From Saprospiraceae bacterium UBA6168 (GTDB lineage: Bacteria > Bacteroidota > Bacteroidia > Chitinophagales > Saprospiraceae): a stretch of DNA of 64,000 nucleotides. The number at the start of each line of letters is the position of its first letter. Within the stretch, counting starts at the first letter, position 1. This document shows positions 27,610 through 35,690 of this stretch, in pieces. The stretch lies in assembly GCA_002435785.1 (NCBI GenBank), contig DIUC01000056.1, positions 48,128-112,127 of the forward strand. Reading direction: 5' to 3'. The position numbers and the translations under genes were made by a program. The notes under the pieces were generated by a model. It had not been told where the DNA came from. It did no database searches and was given only the letters and a program-made list of their open reading frames with translations.

Positions 27610-29556
27610 ATGAAAAAAACAATCATTCTCATATTCGGCGCCATGCTGATAGGGCATTTGGGGTTTTCGCAAAGTCCCAACCCACTCAGCAGTTGGCTAG
27701 CCGAGGAGCGGCTGCAAGTAGCAACTGTTCCCACACTTTCCCTTTTCCAAAAGGATGTCCGAGCGAACAAGGAACAATGGGGAACCTACTATTCCTTGAC
27801 CTTGGACAAAGCGCAAATCCAAAAGCTGTACCGCAGCAATACGCGCTATTTCTTGCTGAAAGTCCCAGTGAACACCACGCAAACTGTCACCCTGGAACTG
27901 GCAGAAGCCGAGCTGTTGACCGACGACTTTGTCGCAAATGCAGTGGCAGATGGCCGGGTTTCAGCCGTTGATTTTCAAAGGCCACGGCAGTTCAGGGGCA
28001 TCGTTCAGGGAGCCTCCACCCGTTCGTTGGCTTCCATCACTATTGGCGAAGATGGCCTGCGTGGCTTGTTTTCTTTTGAAAACAAGGACTACAACCTGGG
28101 GCCTCGTGGCAACATCACCGGCGGCGATGATTACCTGCTGTTTTCCGACCGTGAATTTCAATTGCCCCTCGGCTTCCAATGCGGCGCGACGGCGGAAAGC
28201 GAAACTCACAAGGCAAAAATTGATGAGGGTGAAAAAGGCGCTTCCAACCTCGTCCACCATTGCGTAAGGGTCAGGGTAGAGGTCAACAACGGGCTTTACA
28301 ACCAGCTCGGTGGCACCACGCAACAGGTCATTGATTATGTGGCCAACATGTACAACTCCGCGGCTACCATTTATTTCTTGGAGAGCATCCCGACACAAGT
28401 TTCGCTGATTCAAATTTGGACCACGGCAGACCCCTATCTTGCCGCCAGCAGCCTTGTTGGCCTCAAGTCCTTCGCCGCAAACATTCAAAATAGCATCAAT
28501 GGCGACCTGGCACATTTGCTAGCCAGGTATCCCACCGACAACGGAAACGGGGGCCGAGCCTACTTGGACGTATTATGCGAACCCTACAATGCCGCCGACT
28601 CCTCCGGCGCCTATGCTTACAGCAATGTGAACGGCACATTTCTCGACTTCCCGACCTACTCTTGGGACATCGAGGTAGTCACCCATGAAATGGGGCACAA
28701 CCTCGGTTCACCGCATACGCAGGAGTGCCTGTGGGGCGGTGGCGGCAACACCCAGATTGACGACTGCGCCAACGTCTTTTTTGTCACCAACGGCACGGAC
28801 GACGACAACGACGGTACGATTGACGAAGCGGACGAAGCGGAAGGCGACGCCTGTTTCAACCCTATGGCGCCCATTATCCCAGGGGGGGGCGGCACGATTA
28901 TGAGCTACTGCCACCTTGATGCGGTGGGCATTGACTTGGCAAATGGCTTCGGGCCAGAGCCTGGCAACCTCATCCGAAACCGGGTGGAAGGAGCGGGTTG
29001 CCTGGTGGCTTGCCATCCCGTTTGTCATTTCGGCATGTACCTGTTCGACCCCGTGGTGCTTGCGACGGCATACGAAGCCGGCAGTTTCATACAAGCCAAC
29101 AATGCCGTGAACATTGCCGCTGGGCTTGTAAAATACGATGCTGGGGATTTCATCACCCTCAAACCCGGGTTCTCAGCCATGGCAGGGGCCACTGGCACTT
29201 TCCATGCCTTCATTGACGGATGCGGTGGGGCGCTCCAACCAGATGGGGGACAAGTGGAAGAGAGGCAGGCCTCAACTGAGCAAGTTAGCACCACATCATC
29301 GTTCCAACTTTACCCAAACCCTGCAACGTATGAGGTCACCCTGCGATTCTTGCTCGACCAGCCGACGACGGTCAGCATTGTGCTGCTCAATGCATTGGGG
29401 AAAAAAGTTGACCAAATACAGGCGGGACAAACGCTTTCGGAAGGTGAGCACTTTTTTGTCGTGCCTGTTTCTCAATATCCACCGGGCACTTTTTTCGTGT
29501 CCTACCAAATGGGGGATAAGCGGAACATCGCAAAATTGGTGCTGATGGGCCGATAA
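27610..29556 (+). CDS. Secreted M12B-type zinc metalloprotease with T9SS sorting domain
   Basis: 648 residues. The signal is MKKTIILIFGAMLIGHLGFSQ; residues ~30-200 form a propeptide-like region. The zinc site H359-E-M-G-H363-N-L-G-S-P-H369 is followed by a Met-turn in IMSYCH, so the enzyme is a metzincin of the reprolysin/adamalysin kind. A Ca-binding acidic loop (DGTDDDNDGTIDEADEAEGD-like segment) sits between them. After the catalytic domain comes a repeat of the FITLKPGFSAMAGATG type and a typical type A sorting domain (FQLYPNPATYEVTLRF through PPGTFFVSYQMG). It would be exported by T9SS and degrade external protein. Confidence 0.93.
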   Translation: MKKTIILIFGAMLIGHLGFSQSPNPLSSWLAEERLQVATVPTLSLFQKDVRANKEQWGTYYSLTLDKAQIQKLYRSNTRYFLLKVPVNTTQTVTLELAEAELLTDDFVANAVADGRVSAVDFQRPRQFRGIVQGASTRSLASITIGEDGLRGLFSFENKDYNLGPRGNITGGDDYLLFSDREFQLPLGFQCGATAESETHKAKIDEGEKGASNLVHHCVRVRVEVNNGLYNQLGGTTQQVIDYVANMYNSAATIYFLESIPTQVSLIQIWTTADPYLAASSLVGLKSFAANIQNSINGDLAHLLARYPTDNGNGGRAYLDVLCEPYNAADSSGAYAYSNVNGTFLDFPTYSWDIEVVTHEMGHNLGSPHTQECLWGGGGNTQIDDCANVFFVTNGTDDDNDGTIDEADEAEGDACFNPMAPIIPGGGGTIMSYCHLDAVGIDLANGFGPEPGNLIRNRVEGAGCLVACHPVCHFGMYLFDPVVLATAYEAGSFIQANNAVNIAAGLVKYDAGDFITLKPGFSAMAGATGTFHAFIDGCGGALQPDGGQVEERQASTEQVSTTSSFQLYPNPATYEVTLRFLLDQPTTVSIVLLNALGKKVDQIQAGQTLSEGEHFFVVPVSQYPPGTFFVSYQMGDKRNIAKLVLMGR

Positions 29557-29580
29557 GGTTGGTTGCTTGCGCAAAAACAA

Positions 29581-29628
29581 GAGCGGGGAGGTTGGGTGGT
29601 CGCCCAACTTCCCCGCTCGTTTTTTTTC
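29581..29628. terminator. Rho-independent terminator
   Basis: A 16-bp stem with one G-T pair (29581-29596 with 29603-29618) is followed by eight Ts on the plus strand. It lies 25 bp after the metalloprotease stop; the converging peroxidase gene ends about 85 bp further on. Confidence 0.9.
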
Positions 29629-29712
29629 GATATGCATGGTAAGCTGAAAATCGGCAAGCCGCTTTGCGAAAAGCCTATCCAATACCCTGAAAATCAAATA
29701 CTTATAGCATCC

Positions 29713-30657
29713 TCATTTTTCACTCCGCACAAATTGGTCGTCCGTCAGGGCCTCCAAAAACAGTTTTAGTTCTGCCTTTTCGGCGGCAGTCAGGTTCAGC
29801 GGCTTGGCCATTGTAGTGTCCCGGTTGATAGCATCCGGCACCACCTTGTCGGGGTTGTCGTAAAACTCGATGACTTCTTCGAGGCTCCGGAACATGCCGT
29901 TGTGCATGTACGGGGCAGTGAGGGCCACATTGCGCAAGCCAGGCACCTTGAACTTTCCAAGGTCGGCGGGATTGCGGGAAATGGCGAAGCGGCCAACGTC
30001 GTTCAGCTCCTTGCCGTTGAAAAGTCCGACGTTTTTGAACTCGTCAGCGGTAAAATCGGGCGTGAAGTGGCAGTCGAAACAGCGGGCCTTGCCCATGAAC
30101 AGTTCACGTCCCCGCACCGCCGCCTCGCCCATGCCGTTCGGTTCATCGAACATCCAGCGGTCGAAGGGCGTGTTGGCCGTTTCGAGGGTGGCGACGAAGG
30201 TGGCCAGTGCCCCAGCGAGGTCTTCAGCGGTGGCCTTGCGGCCAAAAATCCGCACAAAAGCAGGCCCATATACGGGGTGATTCCTGAGCCGCCGCTCCAC
30301 TTCGGGCAGCGTCAGCCGCATTTCGAGCGTGTCCTGAATGGGCATGAGCACTTGGTCTTCCAGCGCCAGCACCCGCCCATCGAAAAAGAAGTGCGCACGG
30401 GCCGACATGTTGGTGATGCTGGGCGCATTGCGACGCCCCACCCTTCCACCCACGCCCAAGCTGAAACGGGCAGTATCGGCAAAGGCATACTCGGGTCTAT
30501 GGCAGGAGCGGCAGCTAATGGTGCTGTCCAAGGAAAGAATCGGGTCGGAAAAGAGGCGCTCGCCAAGCTGTGCAGCGTCCTTTGGCTCTGTGCCAGCAAA
30601 TGCCAAAAGCATGGCAGCGGCCGACACCCAGGAGGTCAGGTAGTGGATTTTTTTCAT
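29713..30657 (-). CDS. Di-heme cytochrome c peroxidase, MauG family
   Basis: 314 residues from the ATG at 30657; the frame extends upstream to 30747 but that part would precede the signal peptide. An N-terminal export signal (IHYLTSWVSAAAMLLAFAGT) is followed by two c-type heme sites, CRSCH and CFDCH. Family motifs are LGERLFSDPILS, FFDGRVLALEDQ, FKVPGLRNVALTAPYMHNG and EVIEFYDN. Such enzymes reduce H2O2 with electrons from small donors, or modify a partner protein, in the periplasm. It lies 90 bp downstream of a TolB-like gene on the same strand, so the two may form one transcript. Confidence 0.92.
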   Translation of the reverse strand: MKKIHYLTSWVSAAAMLLAFAGTEPKDAAQLGERLFSDPILSLDSTISCRSCHRPEYAFADTARFSLGVGGRVGRRNAPSITNMSARAHFFFDGRVLALEDQVLMPIQDTLEMRLTLPEVERRLRNHPVYGPAFVRIFGRKATAEDLAGALATFVATLETANTPFDRWMFDEPNGMGEAAVRGRELFMGKARCFDCHFTPDFTADEFKNVGLFNGKELNDVGRFAISRNPADLGKFKVPGLRNVALTAPYMHNGMFRSLEEVIEFYDNPDKVVPDAINRDTTMAKPLNLTAAEKAELKLFLEALTDDQFVRSEK

Positions 30658-30747
30658 CGAAAAATAAGAGCTTGGTGGGTCTGGTCGCTTTGTTTTCGAG
30701 CCGCAAAGCTCTGCTTTCTGTTTGGGAAGGGCAAGCCTAAAAAGCAC

Positions 30748-31641
30748 TTACCCACCATTCACGATGGCAAGCTTCCCATCCCCACTGACGGCCATGCGGG
30801 TGATGTTGTTGATGCCCACCCTTTTCAGCTCGGCCACTTCCTGCCAGTTTTGGCTTTTCATCGGCATGAAGCGGTAGAGGCGGCTGCCCTTTCCCATCAG
30901 GATGGCACCGTCCTTCATGATGACGAAATCCTCTGCGCCTGAAATGGTCTTGCAGATTTCTGTGACCTCCATCGTGTTTTTGTCAAGGGCCTTGATGACC
31001 CAGTTCTTGTCGGTAATCTTATGGACATACACGAGGCGACCGTTCGGGGAGGTCTGGAAGCAGCGGCCAACCGAGGGGGAAAGGTTTTGGATGGCGGCGT
31101 CACGGGTATCGGCCAAGGAGAGGTAGTTAAGGTTGTCGGCAGTCAAATTGAACAGTGCCACCTTGTAGCGGTCGAGCCAATGGTAGTAGCCGACGCCCCG
31201 CAGGAACTTGAAGGCGGCCCGCCCGGCGTCCTGTCGGTCGAGGGGGTATTGCCAAAGGCGTTGGGAGCGGTCTGCATCGGTTTCCACCCGGACGACACTG
31301 AAAAACAGGTTGTCGGGCGTGGGCTTTGGGGAGTACTCCGACTCAGCGGTCTGGGTCATTCGCAGCCTTGTTTTTGCTTTGAGGTCGAGCAGGTAGATGT
31401 CGGTCTGGGTATCATTTGGCGAAGCCGAGACAAACAAAAGGTCGGTATTGTTGACAAAAGCAGGCTGGTTGTTGTAGCCCATCTTGTTGGAAACCGTGAG
31501 GAACTGCGGGTCGCTGAGCGTCAACAGGGAATCCCGCAACGAGGTTTCAAAGAGATAGATATTGCAGGTGGGAAGGCTTTGCCCAAGGGCGGTGACCGTC
31601 AATATCGTGGCAGCGGCGAGTGTAGCAATTAATTTCTGCAT
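30748..31641 (-). CDS. Secreted TolB-like beta-propeller protein
   Basis: 297 residues with a signal peptide (LIATLAAATILTVTALGQ). The rest consists of propeller strands such as QPAFVNNTDLLFVSASPNDT, IYLLDLKAKTRLRMTQTAES, YSPKPTPDNLFFSVVRV and SPNGRLVYVHKI, in the WD40/PD40 style. It ends with AVSGDGKLAIVNGG. Propellers of this kind bind protein or ligand and are usually not enzymes. It sits immediately before the cytochrome c peroxidase gene and may be a partner. Confidence 0.75.
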   Translation of the reverse strand: MQKLIATLAAATILTVTALGQSLPTCNIYLFETSLRDSLLTLSDPQFLTVSNKMGYNNQPAFVNNTDLLFVSASPNDTQTDIYLLDLKAKTRLRMTQTAESEYSPKPTPDNLFFSVVRVETDADRSQRLWQYPLDRQDAGRAAFKFLRGVGYYHWLDRYKVALFNLTADNLNYLSLADTRDAAIQNLSPSVGRCFQTSPNGRLVYVHKITDKNWVIKALDKNTMEVTEICKTISGAEDFVIMKDGAILMGKGSRLYRFMPMKSQNWQEVAELKRVGINNITRMAVSGDGKLAIVNGG

Positions 31642-31854
31642 GTTGGTTAGTTTTGTAAATGACGTTACAAAGTAAGCGTAAATTCACCAAAATGGTAAAC
31701 AGTTTGGTTTGAATGATGGAATTTGGCGGTCGAAAACGGTTGCCATAAACTCAAAATTCGCACAACGGTCTTTTCTAAATGGAGTTTGCAAAGCTAAATT
31801 GGGCCGTGCAATTGTCCTTTGGGAATGCCGAACAACGCACACAACTCATTGACA

Positions 31855-33915
31855 ATGAAAAACTTATTCCCGCTCATTTTTACAAGCATTTGTCTTTTTG
31901 GGCAAACGAACGCACAGGTCGTGCTCCAGCAATTTGCAAGCGGCTTCAGCCGCCCCGTTGACATCACCCACTGCGGCGACGACCGCCTCTTCGTGGTGGA
32001 GCAGCACCAGGCCCGTATCTGGATTTTGGACAAAAATGGCGTAAAGTTGCCCACGCCCTTCCTAAATCTCGGCACCGCCGCCGTCTCCACCGGCAACGAA
32101 CAGGGACTGCTCGGCCTCGCTTTCCATCCCAATTATCCACTGATACCTTATTTCTATGTAAACTTTACCATCCCAGGCGGCACCACCCGAGTATCCCGGT
32201 TCTCGGTGTCGAGCAGCGACCCGAACCTCGCAGACCCAGCCAGCCAATTCGTACTTTTTGAAGTGGCACAACCTTACAGCAACCACAACGGAGGCGGCAT
32301 GAAGTTCGGGCCGGATGGATACCTCTACATCGGCCTCGGCGATGGTGGCTCCGGTGGCGACCCCTTGGCGAACGGGCAAAAGAAAACCACCCTGCTGGGC
32401 AAAATGCTCCGAATAGACGTGAACAACGGTACGCCTTACGGCATACCACCCACCAATCCATTTGTCAACGACAATACCACGCTCGATGAAATTTGGGCAC
32501 TGGGCCTGCGCAACCCGTGGCGGTTCAGCTTCGATAGGCTGACAGGCGGCCTATGGATTGGCGACGTGGGGCAAGACGCCTGGGAGGAAGTGGACTACCA
32601 GCCAGCCGGCAGCCTCGGTGGCCAAAACTACGGCTGGCGGTGCTACGAAGGCGCCCATACCTTTAATACAGCCAACTGCCCCAACGTGGGCACACTCACC
32701 ATGCCCGTGGCCGAATATGCCAACTCCGGCTCGCTGGGCTGCTCCATCACGGGCGGGTTTGTGTATCGGGGCTTCCACTTTCCGCAGCTTTACGGCAAGT
32801 ACCTCTACACCGACTACTGCACGGGCCGGCTTTGGACGGTCGTGCCGGACGGCGCTGGCGGCTGGACGAACACCCAAATCGCCGACCTCATCAACAACCA
32901 GTTGGTTTCTTTTGGGGAAAACAAGAACGGCGAGCTCTTTGCCCTTGGCAACGGCAACGGCATCGTTTACCGGGTGATAGACAACACCGAAAACTGGATT
33001 TACACGACCACGGTGCTGAACCCAGCCTGTGCAGGCACCACCGACGGCCTTATCCAGTTGGTGTTCCCGTCCAACGTGCCTACCCCAACCATCACCTGGA
33101 ACGATGGCGCAATCGGGCCGCTCCGCACCAATTTGCCGCAAGGCACCTATACCGCCACCATCGTTGGCGCTAATGGCAGCATCGCCACGGAGACCGTGGT
33201 CATTGCCCCGACGGTCTCCTTGTCAACGGTGGTAAGCGATATGACCTGCCCCGGTGCAAACGATGGTGCTATCGGCATCGTGGTGGTTGGCACACAAGGC
33301 CCTGCCACGGCCACTTGGTCGGATGGAGCGACCGGGTTGGAGCGCATCGAGCTGGTTCCCGGCACCTATTCCGTAACCGTCACATCTGCCGAGGGCTGCG
33401 TTTTCACAGAAACCTTTACCGTTGGCACCATTCTGCCATCGCCCATGCCTGTCATCGAGGCACAGGCTGGCACTTTGACAGTGGTCGGCACTTATGAAGA
33501 TTACCAGTGGTTGTTGAATGGAATGCCCATCGAAGGTGCCACGGAGTCGTCTTATGTGGTATTGGAGGACGGCACTTATACTTTGACCGTTGTTGACGTT
33601 TATGGTTGCAAGGGCACCTCCAATGCCATCAATGTAGAACTCAATGCCGCCAGTTCCATCCCAGCACTGAAGTCGGTGAAGGTGACACCCAACCCATTTT
33701 CCAGCCAACTGCGGCTGGAGTTGAAGGCATCCGAGCCGTTGTCGCTGGAGTTGTCCATCAATGATTTACAAGGCAAAACCATGCTGACCGATAAGCTTTC
33801 CGTCACATCCACCACCATCCGGGATTTTGACTTGGGGCAAATACCGAGCGGGACTTACCTGCTGGTGCTGAAAAACGGAAAGGGGGAATGGGTGGAGCAG
33901 TTGATTAAGTTGTAA
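31855..33915 (+). CDS. PQQ-type sugar dehydrogenase with SprB-like repeats and T9SS domain
   Basis: 686 residues from ATG 31855; the upstream ATG at 31819 would disturb the signal (LFPLIFTSICLFGQTNA). Residues ~20-380 are a six-bladed glucose/sorbosone dehydrogenase propeller: DRLFVVEQHQARIWILDKNG, GLLGLAFHPNYP, HNGGGMKFGPDGYLYIGLGD, ALGLRNPWRFSFD, WIGDVGQDAWEEVDY, YGWRCYEGAH. Two SprB-like modules follow (about 390-540), then an Ig-like segment and a type A sorting domain (VKVTPNPFSSQLRLELKA to IPSGTYLLVLKNGKG). The enzyme would oxidise aldoses or related sugars with PQQ at the surface. The propeller fused to SprB repeats is a Bacteroidota-style architecture. Confidence 0.88.
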   Translation: MKNLFPLIFTSICLFGQTNAQVVLQQFASGFSRPVDITHCGDDRLFVVEQHQARIWILDKNGVKLPTPFLNLGTAAVSTGNEQGLLGLAFHPNYPLIPYFYVNFTIPGGTTRVSRFSVSSSDPNLADPASQFVLFEVAQPYSNHNGGGMKFGPDGYLYIGLGDGGSGGDPLANGQKKTTLLGKMLRIDVNNGTPYGIPPTNPFVNDNTTLDEIWALGLRNPWRFSFDRLTGGLWIGDVGQDAWEEVDYQPAGSLGGQNYGWRCYEGAHTFNTANCPNVGTLTMPVAEYANSGSLGCSITGGFVYRGFHFPQLYGKYLYTDYCTGRLWTVVPDGAGGWTNTQIADLINNQLVSFGENKNGELFALGNGNGIVYRVIDNTENWIYTTTVLNPACAGTTDGLIQLVFPSNVPTPTITWNDGAIGPLRTNLPQGTYTATIVGANGSIATETVVIAPTVSLSTVVSDMTCPGANDGAIGIVVVGTQGPATATWSDGATGLERIELVPGTYSVTVTSAEGCVFTETFTVGTILPSPMPVIEAQAGTLTVVGTYEDYQWLLNGMPIEGATESSYVVLEDGTYTLTVVDVYGCKGTSNAINVELNAASSIPALKSVKVTPNPFSSQLRLELKASEPLSLELSINDLQGKTMLTDKLSVTSTTIRDFDLGQIPSGTYLLVLKNGKGEWVEQLIKL

Positions 33916-33997
33916 ACACAAATGGGAGCGCAGCGGTGACATTTTATTGAAAAACACTTTTCAAAAAAGTATCACCGCTCATAACCTATTTAAAGCT

Positions 33998-34039
33998 CCC
34001 GCAGGCCATTGCCCCGTTAAACAAAAAACCACCTGCGGG
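33998..34039. other. Intergenic hairpin upstream of sodA
   Basis: An eight-bp stem (CCCGCAGG with CCTGCGGG) lies between the sugar dehydrogenase and the SOD gene. Further upstream AGCGGTGA/TCACCGCT (about 33930-33980) forms another weak stem. No T-run follows, so function is unclear. Confidence 0.35.
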
Positions 34040-34150
34040 GTTATTCCAGTGACATCCAATCTGCCTATCTTGGCAGCCTTTTTGAAGCTGGGCAATTCTC
34101 TTTTGCGAAAGCGCTTGACCAACTCGATTCACATAAAAAACAACCAAATC

Positions 34151-34771
34151 ATGGCATTTCAACTTCCTAACCTCCCCTACGCATTTGATGCGCTTGAACC
34201 TCACGTGGACGCCCACACCATGGAAATCCACCATGACAAGCACCATGCGGCCTACACCAACAACCTCAACGCTGCCATCGCCGGCACGGTGTTCGAGGGC
34301 CAAACCATTGAGCAGATTTTGGCCAATATCAGCCAGCTCCCTGTTGCTGTCCGCAACAACGGCGGCGGCTATTATAACCACAACCTTTTCTGGGAAATCA
34401 TGTCACCGGACGGTGATGGCGAGCCTGCTCCGCAGACGAGCATCGCCGAGGCTATTGACCGTGACTTCGGCTCTTTCGAGGAGTTCAAAAAACAGTTTTC
34501 GGCAGCAGCGACTACCCGTTTCGGCTCCGGTTGGGCTTGGCTCTGCACCGACGCCAACCACAAATTGTTCATCACCTCCACCCCCAATCAGGACAACCCG
34601 TTAATGGACATCGCCGAGAAAAAAGGCACGCCCATACTCGGCCTTGACGTGTGGGAACATGCCTACTACCTGAACTACCAGAACCGCCGCCCAGATTATA
34701 TCGCTGCCTTCTACAACGTCATCAACTGGCAGGAAGTGGACAAGCGGTACAAAGATGCAGTGAAGGGGTAA
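34151..34771 (+). CDS. sodA: Superoxide dismutase, Fe/Mn family
   Basis: 206 residues from ATG 34151 (MAFQLPNLPYAFDALEPH, the typical start); a longer frame from 33947 is not supported. Metal ligands are H27, H77, D166 and H170 (DVWEHAYYLNYQNRR). GGGYYNH and the glutamine of STPNQDNPLM favour a manganese or cambialistic enzyme over a pure iron one. It converts superoxide to oxygen and peroxide in the cytoplasm. TATCTTGG, a near -7 element, lies about 80 bp upstream. Single cistron closed by a terminator. Confidence 0.97.
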   Translation: MAFQLPNLPYAFDALEPHVDAHTMEIHHDKHHAAYTNNLNAAIAGTVFEGQTIEQILANISQLPVAVRNNGGGYYNHNLFWEIMSPDGDGEPAPQTSIAEAIDRDFGSFEEFKKQFSAAATTRFGSGWAWLCTDANHKLFITSTPNQDNPLMDIAEKKGTPILGLDVWEHAYYLNYQNRRPDYIAAFYNVINWQEVDKRYKDAVKG

Positions 34772-34860
34772 GTGACAGTTCGTCAGTCGGCAGTCAGCCT
34801 CCGTGGAGGTTTTAGGGAACTGCAAACTTGACAAATCGCATTACTGACAGATGAAAAAGC

Positions 34861-34897
34861 AAAAGCCTGGCGGGATGTTCCTGCCGGGCTTTTTTGT
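34861..34897 (+). terminator. Terminator of sodA
   Basis: An approximately 13-bp stem around GCCTGGCGGGA / TCCTGCCGGGC has a TGT loop and is followed by a T-rich tail. It lies 90 bp after the stop. Confidence 0.85.
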
Positions 34898-34954
34898 TTT
34901 TTGGGCATTCAAGCCATTTACTGTTTTATTATTTACCTGAACGTTGGCTCAAAG

Positions 34955-35539
34955 CTATGGTGCTTTGAAGATAGCTGCTGTCTTGATTTTAAAACCTTCA
35001 ATAACAGGCTCAGCACTGCAAATTTGTTCGCCCATGAACGTCTCGCTCTGGTATGGCGAGCGGTACACTTCGACCGTCTCATTGTGAGGGAAGATGTGCC
35101 AGAGTATTTTCACGCCAGCGCTGAAGTATTCGTACACCTTGTTTTTAACAACAAGGATGGGGTCATTTTTGGAAATGACTTCAACTATGAATTGAGGGAT
35201 AGGCTCTTCACCATTGGCGCCTGCCCTTATTTCTTCCAAGGTGATGAAAGAAAGGTCAGGTTTGCGCAGCTGGTCTGCGGAAGTCCATACTTCTAATTCA
35301 GCAGTCAACATGGCTTTTTGCAAAAAGGAAGGTGTTGATTTAAATGCCTCCTGCAAATTCCAAATGATGAATTGTTCTTTAAATTTCATGGCTTCCGTTT
35401 TCTCAATGACACCTTTGTTAAACTCGTATTTTACGCCGGGGCCTCCCTCCCTGTATTTCCGAAGGAAGGTTTCGATTGAGATTTTGCGAGGCAGTTTTTC
35501 TTTGTACGGCGCTTCCCGTAAAACAGCATTTGTACCCAT
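34955..35539 (-). CDS. Uma2 family (DUF820) putative endonuclease
   Basis: 194 residues from ATG 35539. Family pattern: ISIETFLRKYRE early, YEFNKGVIEKTEAM, then LEVWTSADQLRKPDLSFI and PQFIVEVISKND..VVKNKVYEYFSAGVKILWHI near the end. The PD-(D/E)xK-like active-site residues D (in KPDLSF), E (in VEVIS) and K (in NKVYEYF) are present. Uma2 proteins are restriction-endonuclease-like folds of uncertain function, abundant in Cyanobacteria and some Bacteroidota. It is convergent with sodA and ends about 60 bp after the sodA terminator. Confidence 0.85.
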   Translation of the reverse strand: MGTNAVLREAPYKEKLPRKISIETFLRKYREGGPGVKYEFNKGVIEKTEAMKFKEQFIIWNLQEAFKSTPSFLQKAMLTAELEVWTSADQLRKPDLSFITLEEIRAGANGEEPIPQFIVEVISKNDPILVVKNKVYEYFSAGVKILWHIFPHNETVEVYRSPYQSETFMGEQICSAEPVIEGFKIKTAAIFKAP

Positions 35540-35636
35540 GACTTTTAATTTATTTACAAACTTAATCAATTTTCAGGAACAAGCGAGCCATCCTTTTAAT
35601 TGAAAAGCACAACCCCCGATTTGAAAATCCACCAAC

Positions 35637-35673
35637 AGCGAAGCTCGGCTGGCAGCACCAGTCGAGCTTCGCT
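35637..35673 (-). terminator. Hairpin after the CotH-type gene
   Basis: A 16-bp stem with one G-T pair (35637-35652 with 35658-35673) has loop CAGCA, 18 bp past the stop of the CotH gene. A weak T-rich tail follows on the minus strand. Confidence 0.65.
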
Positions 35674-35690
35674 TAAAGGTAAACACGCAC

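Noticed and set aside
33947..34150. 68-codon N-terminal extension of superoxide dismutase
   Set aside because: The extension has no targeting character and contains hairpins; the family start is MAFQLPNLPYAFD at 34151.
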